Origin: a virus
IMG/VR virus record: IMGVR_UViG_3300021598_001271
Location: 25,267-89,266 of that record
Reading direction: 5' to 3' (one strand)
DNA length: 64,000 nt
Shown here: one piece after another, positions 61,901 through 64,000 of the stretch
How positions within the stretch are numbered: position 1 is the first letter of the stretch
Layout of the letters: every line of letters starts with the position of its first letter
Program-made: the position numbers and the translations under genes
The notes under the pieces: generated by a model
Told to the model about the DNA's origin: nothing
Seen by the model: the letters and a program-made list of their open reading frames with translations, nothing else
Databases searched by the model: none

Positions 61901-64000
61901 TAATACCTGAGGTTCCCGACGTACCATTAATACCTGACGTACCACTAGTTCCTGAGGTACCTGAAGCACCATCAACCCCACTTGTACCTGAGGTGCCTGT
62001 AGTTCCACTTGTACCACTAGTTCCTGAAGTACCTGAAGTACCACTAGTTCCGTTAACACCTGATGTTCCTGATGTTCCTCTCGTACCTGAAGTACCTGAT
62101 GTACCGCTTGTTCCATTAACACCTGAAGTTCCACTAGTTCCTGTAGTTCCCGATGTACCGCTAGTACCATTAACACCTGATGTTCCTGAAGTACCTGATG
62201 TACCTGTAGTTCCTGATGTACCTGTAGTTCCTGAAGTTCCGCTCGTTCCATTCACCCCTGAAGTTCCTGAAGTTCCTGAAGTACCACTAGTTCCTGTAGT
62301 TCCCGATGTACCGCTAGTACCATTAACACCTGAAGTTCCTGAAGTTCCACTCGTACCTGTTGTACCTGATGTACCACTTGTTCCTGATGTACCGCTAGTA
62401 CCATTAACACCAGATGTTCCTGAAGTACCACTTGTTCCTCTTGTTCCTGAAGTACCACTAGTACCTGAAGTTCCACTTGTTCCATTTACACCACTAGTAC
62501 CTGAAGTTCCTGATGTTCCTCTTGTTCCTGATGTTCCGCTCGTTCCTGAAGTACCACTAGTTCCGCTTGTTCCCGAAGTCCCGTTAACTCCACTAGTACC
62601 TGATGTACCACTTGTACCTGATGTACCTGTAGTTCCACTTGTACCTGTTGTACCACTAGTTCCCGATGTACCGCTTGTTCCATTAACACCTGAAGTTCCT
62701 GAAGTACCTGTTGTTCCGCTAGTTCCTGACGTACCATTTACTCCACTTGTACCCGAAGTACCCGAAGTACCCGTTGTTCCTGAAGTACCACTAGTTCCTG
62801 ATGTTCCTCTTGTTCCTGATGTACCTGAAGTACCACTAGTTCCATTAATACCTGATGTACCGCTTGTACCTGAAGTTCCCGAAGCTCCATCAACGCCACT
62901 TGTTCCTGATGTTCCTGTAGTACCCGATGTTCCTGTAGTACCACTTGAACCTGATGTTCCGCTAGTACCTGATGTTCCTGTAGTACCACTTGTTCCCGTA
63001 GTTCCGCTAGTTCCTGATGTACCGCTTGTTCCATTAACACCTGAAGTTCCACTAGTTCCTGTAGTTCCCGATGTACCGCTTGTTCCATTAACACCTGAAG
63101 TTCCCGATGTACCTGACGTACCTGTTGTTCCACTTGTTCCTGACGTTCCACTAGTACCCGAAGTGCCACTAGTACCTGAAGTTCCGTTGATACCTGATGT
63201 CCCGCTAGTTCCTGAGGTACCTGTAGTTCCAGATGTACCGCTAGTACCATTTATACCTGATGTTCCACTTGTACCCGAAGTTCCTGACGTTCCACTAGTT
63301 CCATTAACTCCACTTGTCCCTGAAGTTCCTGATGTACCGCTAGTACCTGTAGTACCTGAAGTTCCTGATGTTCCGTTGATACCTGATGTCCCGCTAGTTC
63401 CTGAGGTACCTCTTGTACCTGAAGTTCCTGATGTACCGCTTGTACCTGATGTACCTGAAGCACCATCAACACCACTTGTTCCTGATGTTCCTGAAGTACC
63501 TGAAGTACCGCTTGTTCCTGTAGTACCACTTGTTCCTGATGTTCCATTAACACCTGATGTACCACTAGTAGCTGAAGTTCCTGATGTACCGCTTGTTCCT
63601 GTTGTTCCTGATGTACCGCTTGTTCCTGATGTACCGCTTGTTCCTGTTGTTCCGCTAGTTCCTGAGGTACCTGTAGTTCCACTAGTACCACTTGTTCCGT
63701 TAATACCTGATGTTCCACTTGTACCTGAAGTACCTGATGTACCGCTCGTTCCTGAAGTACCACTAGTTCCATTAACACCTGAAGTACCGCTAGTTCCTGA
63801 AGTTCCTGTTGTACCGCTCGTTCCTGATGTTCCACTTGTACCTGAAGTACCGTTGACCCCTGAAGTACCACTTGTACCTGAAGTTCCACTTGTTCCTGTG
63901 GTACCGCTAGTTCCTGATGTTCCACTTGTTCCTGTGGTACCGCTAGTTCCTGATGTTCCACTAGTACCTGAAGTACCACTAGTTCCATTAATACCTGATG
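58980..64000 (-). CDS. Collagen-like Gly-X-Y fibre protein, 5' end outside the window
   Basis: At least 1673 residues in one frame without a stop from the right edge to 58980; a GTG at 62255 is an internal Val codon, not a start. Over 1400 residues of the visible part have Gly at every third position: mostly GTS-GTS-GVN, GTS-GIN, GTS-GTT, GTS-GTR and, nearer the C-terminus, GTPGTPG and GPPGPPGPTG. The last 220 residues are a Cys-rich globular domain, TVVGTATSVNFVG to VKFSYTFKVTRGCTS, probably a fibre tip or trimerisation domain. Triplets imply a collagen triple helix. Ser and Thr in most triplets are candidate glycosylation sites, and the Pro triplets are candidate hydroxylation sites. Confidence 0.9.
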   Translation of the reverse strand, partial: SGINGTSGTSGTSGTSGTSGTTGTSGTSGTSGTTGTSGTSGTSGTSGVNGTSGTSGTSGTSGTTGTSGTSGTSGVNGTSGTSGTSGTSGTSGTSGTSGINGTSGTSGTTGTSGTSGTTGTSGTSGTSGTSGTTGTSGTSGTSATSGTSGVNGTSGTSGTTGTSGTSGTSGTSGTSGVDGASGTSGTSGTSGTSGTRGTSGTSGTSGINGTSGTSGTTGTSGTSGTSGTSGVNGTSGTSGTSGTSGTSGINGTSGTSGTTGTSGTSGTSGINGTSGTSGTSGTSGTSGTSGTTGTSGTSGTSGVNGTSGTSGTTGTSGTSGVNGTSGTSGTSGTTGTSGTTGTSGTSGTSGSSGTTGTSGTTGTSGTSGVDGASGTSGTSGTSGINGTSGTSGTSGTRGTSGTSGTSGTTGTSGTSGTSGVNGTSGTSGTTGTSGTSGVNGTSGTSGTSGTTGTSGTTGTSGTSGTSGTSGVNGTSGTSGTSGTSGTSGTSGTRGTSGTSGTSGVNGTSGTSGTSGTSGTRGTSGTSGTSGVNGTSGTSGTSGTSGTTGTSGTSGTSGVNGTSGTSGTTGTSGTSGTSGTSGVNGTSGTSGTTGTSGTTGTSGTSGTSGVNGTSGTSGTTGTSGTSGVNGTSGTSGTSGTRGTSGTSGVNGTSGTSGTSGTSGTSGTTGTSGTSGVDGASGTSGTSGTSGINGTSGTSGINGTSGTSGTTGTSGTSGINGTSGTSGTTGTSGTSGTSGTRGTSGTSGVNGTSGTSGTTGTSGTSGVNGTSGTSGTSGINGTSGTSGTTGTSGTSGINGTSGTSGTTGTSGTSGVNGTSGTSGTTGTSGTSGINGTSGTSGTTGTSGTSGVNGTSGTSGTSGTSGTRGTSGTSGVNGTSGTSGTTGTSGTSGINGTSGTSGTTGTSGTSGVNGTSGTSGTSGVDGASGTSGTSGTSGVNGTSGTSGVNGTSGTSGTSGTSGTSGTRGTSGTSGVNGTSGTSGVNGTSGTSGTTGTSGTSGVNGTSGTSGTSGINGTSGTSGTTGTSGTSGVNGTSGTSGVNGTSGTSGTSGVNGTSGTSGTTGTSGTSGVNGTSGTSGTSGTSGTRGTSGTSGVNGTSGTSGTSGVNGTSGTSGTSGINGTSGTSGTSGVNGTSGTSGTSGVDGASGTSGTSGTSGTSGINGTSGTSGTSGTRGTSGTSGINGTPGTPGTSGTSGTSGVNGTSGTSGTSGVNGTSGTSGTSGVNGTSGTSGTSGTSGTRGTSGTSGINGTPGTPGTSGTSGTSGVNGTSGTSGTSGANGSPGTPGTSGTSGTSGVNGTSGTSGTSGANGSPGTPGTSGTSGTSGTSGVNGGPGTPGTSGTSGTSGTSGTRGTSGTSGVNGGPGTPGTSGTSGTSGTSGVNGGPGTPGTSGTSGTSGTSGTRGTSGTSGVNGTPGTNGTPGSNGTSGTSGTSGATIVGPPGPPGPTGTSGTSGTSGGGGGGSISIKDEGTTVVGTATSVNFVGTCVNVTDAGGGQANVTLGQKWVIASHSGAFEEEPNQNSVVYWVGDRTCGWDSCTLNIPTALAREKTDPIDAQYVNVGIPCPWYLYNGDVIEVCGIAQCTGADSSNLFGCAIGRFSCADAASIDPVTVTHLADTSEAFSNATGVVCFNTSYTIGDTLEPCDTLFVLGFNTTNLSIGGTVKFSYTFKVTRGCTS
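59640..64000 (-). repeat. Coding tandem repeat of 9-base Gly-Thr-Ser triplets
   Basis: About 4.4 kb of 9-base units. The codons vary from unit to unit (GGA ACT TCA, GGT ACT AGT, GGA ACA AGT, GGA ACG AGC), so the protein repeats more exactly than the DNA. The repeat begins after the C-terminal domain and continues beyond the right edge. Confidence 0.9.

Noticed and set aside
62255-62255. Start of the collagen-like gene at a GTG
   Set aside because: The same frame remains open with the same repeats up to the right edge; this GTG encodes Val in a GVN unit.
59699-63988. Long Val/Leu/Gln-rich frames on the same strand as the collagen-like gene
   Set aside because: They are a fixed-offset shadow of the Gly-Thr-Ser repeat; their low-complexity content follows from it.
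46570-64000. CRISPR array or non-coding satellite
   Set aside because: Periodic units of 6 or 9 bases lie in long open frames and lack unique spacers.

Overview
The window looks like part of the genome of a large, AT-rich, T4-like tailed phage of a Bacteroidota host. The phage assignment rests on T4-type replication and recombination genes (gp46- and gp47-like subunits, a DnaG-type primase, a RuvC-fold nuclease), a lysis-like block, and very large fibre genes in tightly packed, often overlapping (TAATG/ATGA) gene strings. The host assignment rests on promoters matching the Bacteroidota consensus TTTG-N19-TAnnTTTG (exact at 550-580, 1910-1940 and 19247-19277), scarce Shine-Dalgarno sequences, a Bacteroidota-style Hc1 histone-like protein and a DUF6576-like tail.

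Layout. 1-1904 (leftward): small genes and smpB. 1938-3297: no credible gene; on the minus strand it holds a richly structured candidate non-coding RNA of about 1 kb, with three tandem promoters on its right and a strong terminator on its left that abuts the smpB promoter. 3298-4184 (rightward): a membrane protein and a lytic transglycosylase. 4178-12696 (leftward): a DHH phosphoesterase-SET fusion, a peptidoglycan-binding-like protein, a DNA methyltransferase, DUF3310, a eukaryotic-type (GSII) glutamine synthetase and unknowns. 12817-15750 (rightward): a tiny MGCGCK protein, two unknowns and a zinc-protease-like protein. 15747-25661 (leftward, mostly): glutaredoxin, thioredoxin, a PcfJ-like protein, DUF932, an LRR protein, Dam-like methylase, DnaJ and Hc1-like histone. 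25712-30635: candidate capsid-internal or structural proteins, coiled-coil membrane proteins and an amidase endolysin. 30712-32082: a primary-type sigma factor operon. 32593-40209: recombination and replication genes. 40265-51588: five virion/fibre genes, including a 2068-residue protein with Pro-Thr linkers. 51620-58942: glycosyltransferases (one with five fused domains), an FkbM methyltransferase, DUF6165 and a prolyl-hydroxylase-like 2OG oxygenase. 58980-64000: a collagen-like Gly-Thr-Ser fibre gene running off the right edge.

How it may fit together. The strongest systems-level signal is the last 24 kb. Thr/Ser/Pro-rich fibres lie beside several glycosyltransferases and a hydroxylase, suggesting a phage-encoded fibre-modification system. 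A second signal is a set of otherwise unrelated proteins (SET fusion, peptidoglycan-binding-like protein, protease-like protein, LRR protein and others) that share a short N-terminal helix ending in [ILV]-x-E-[QS]. Several of these genes also share a TATTTATA box and an AAAACAAT leader. This fits packaging into the capsid by a T4-like targeting sequence and expression at one stage. A third is the candidate giant RNA next to a phage smpB. Functions come from motif recognition by eye; no database search was run.
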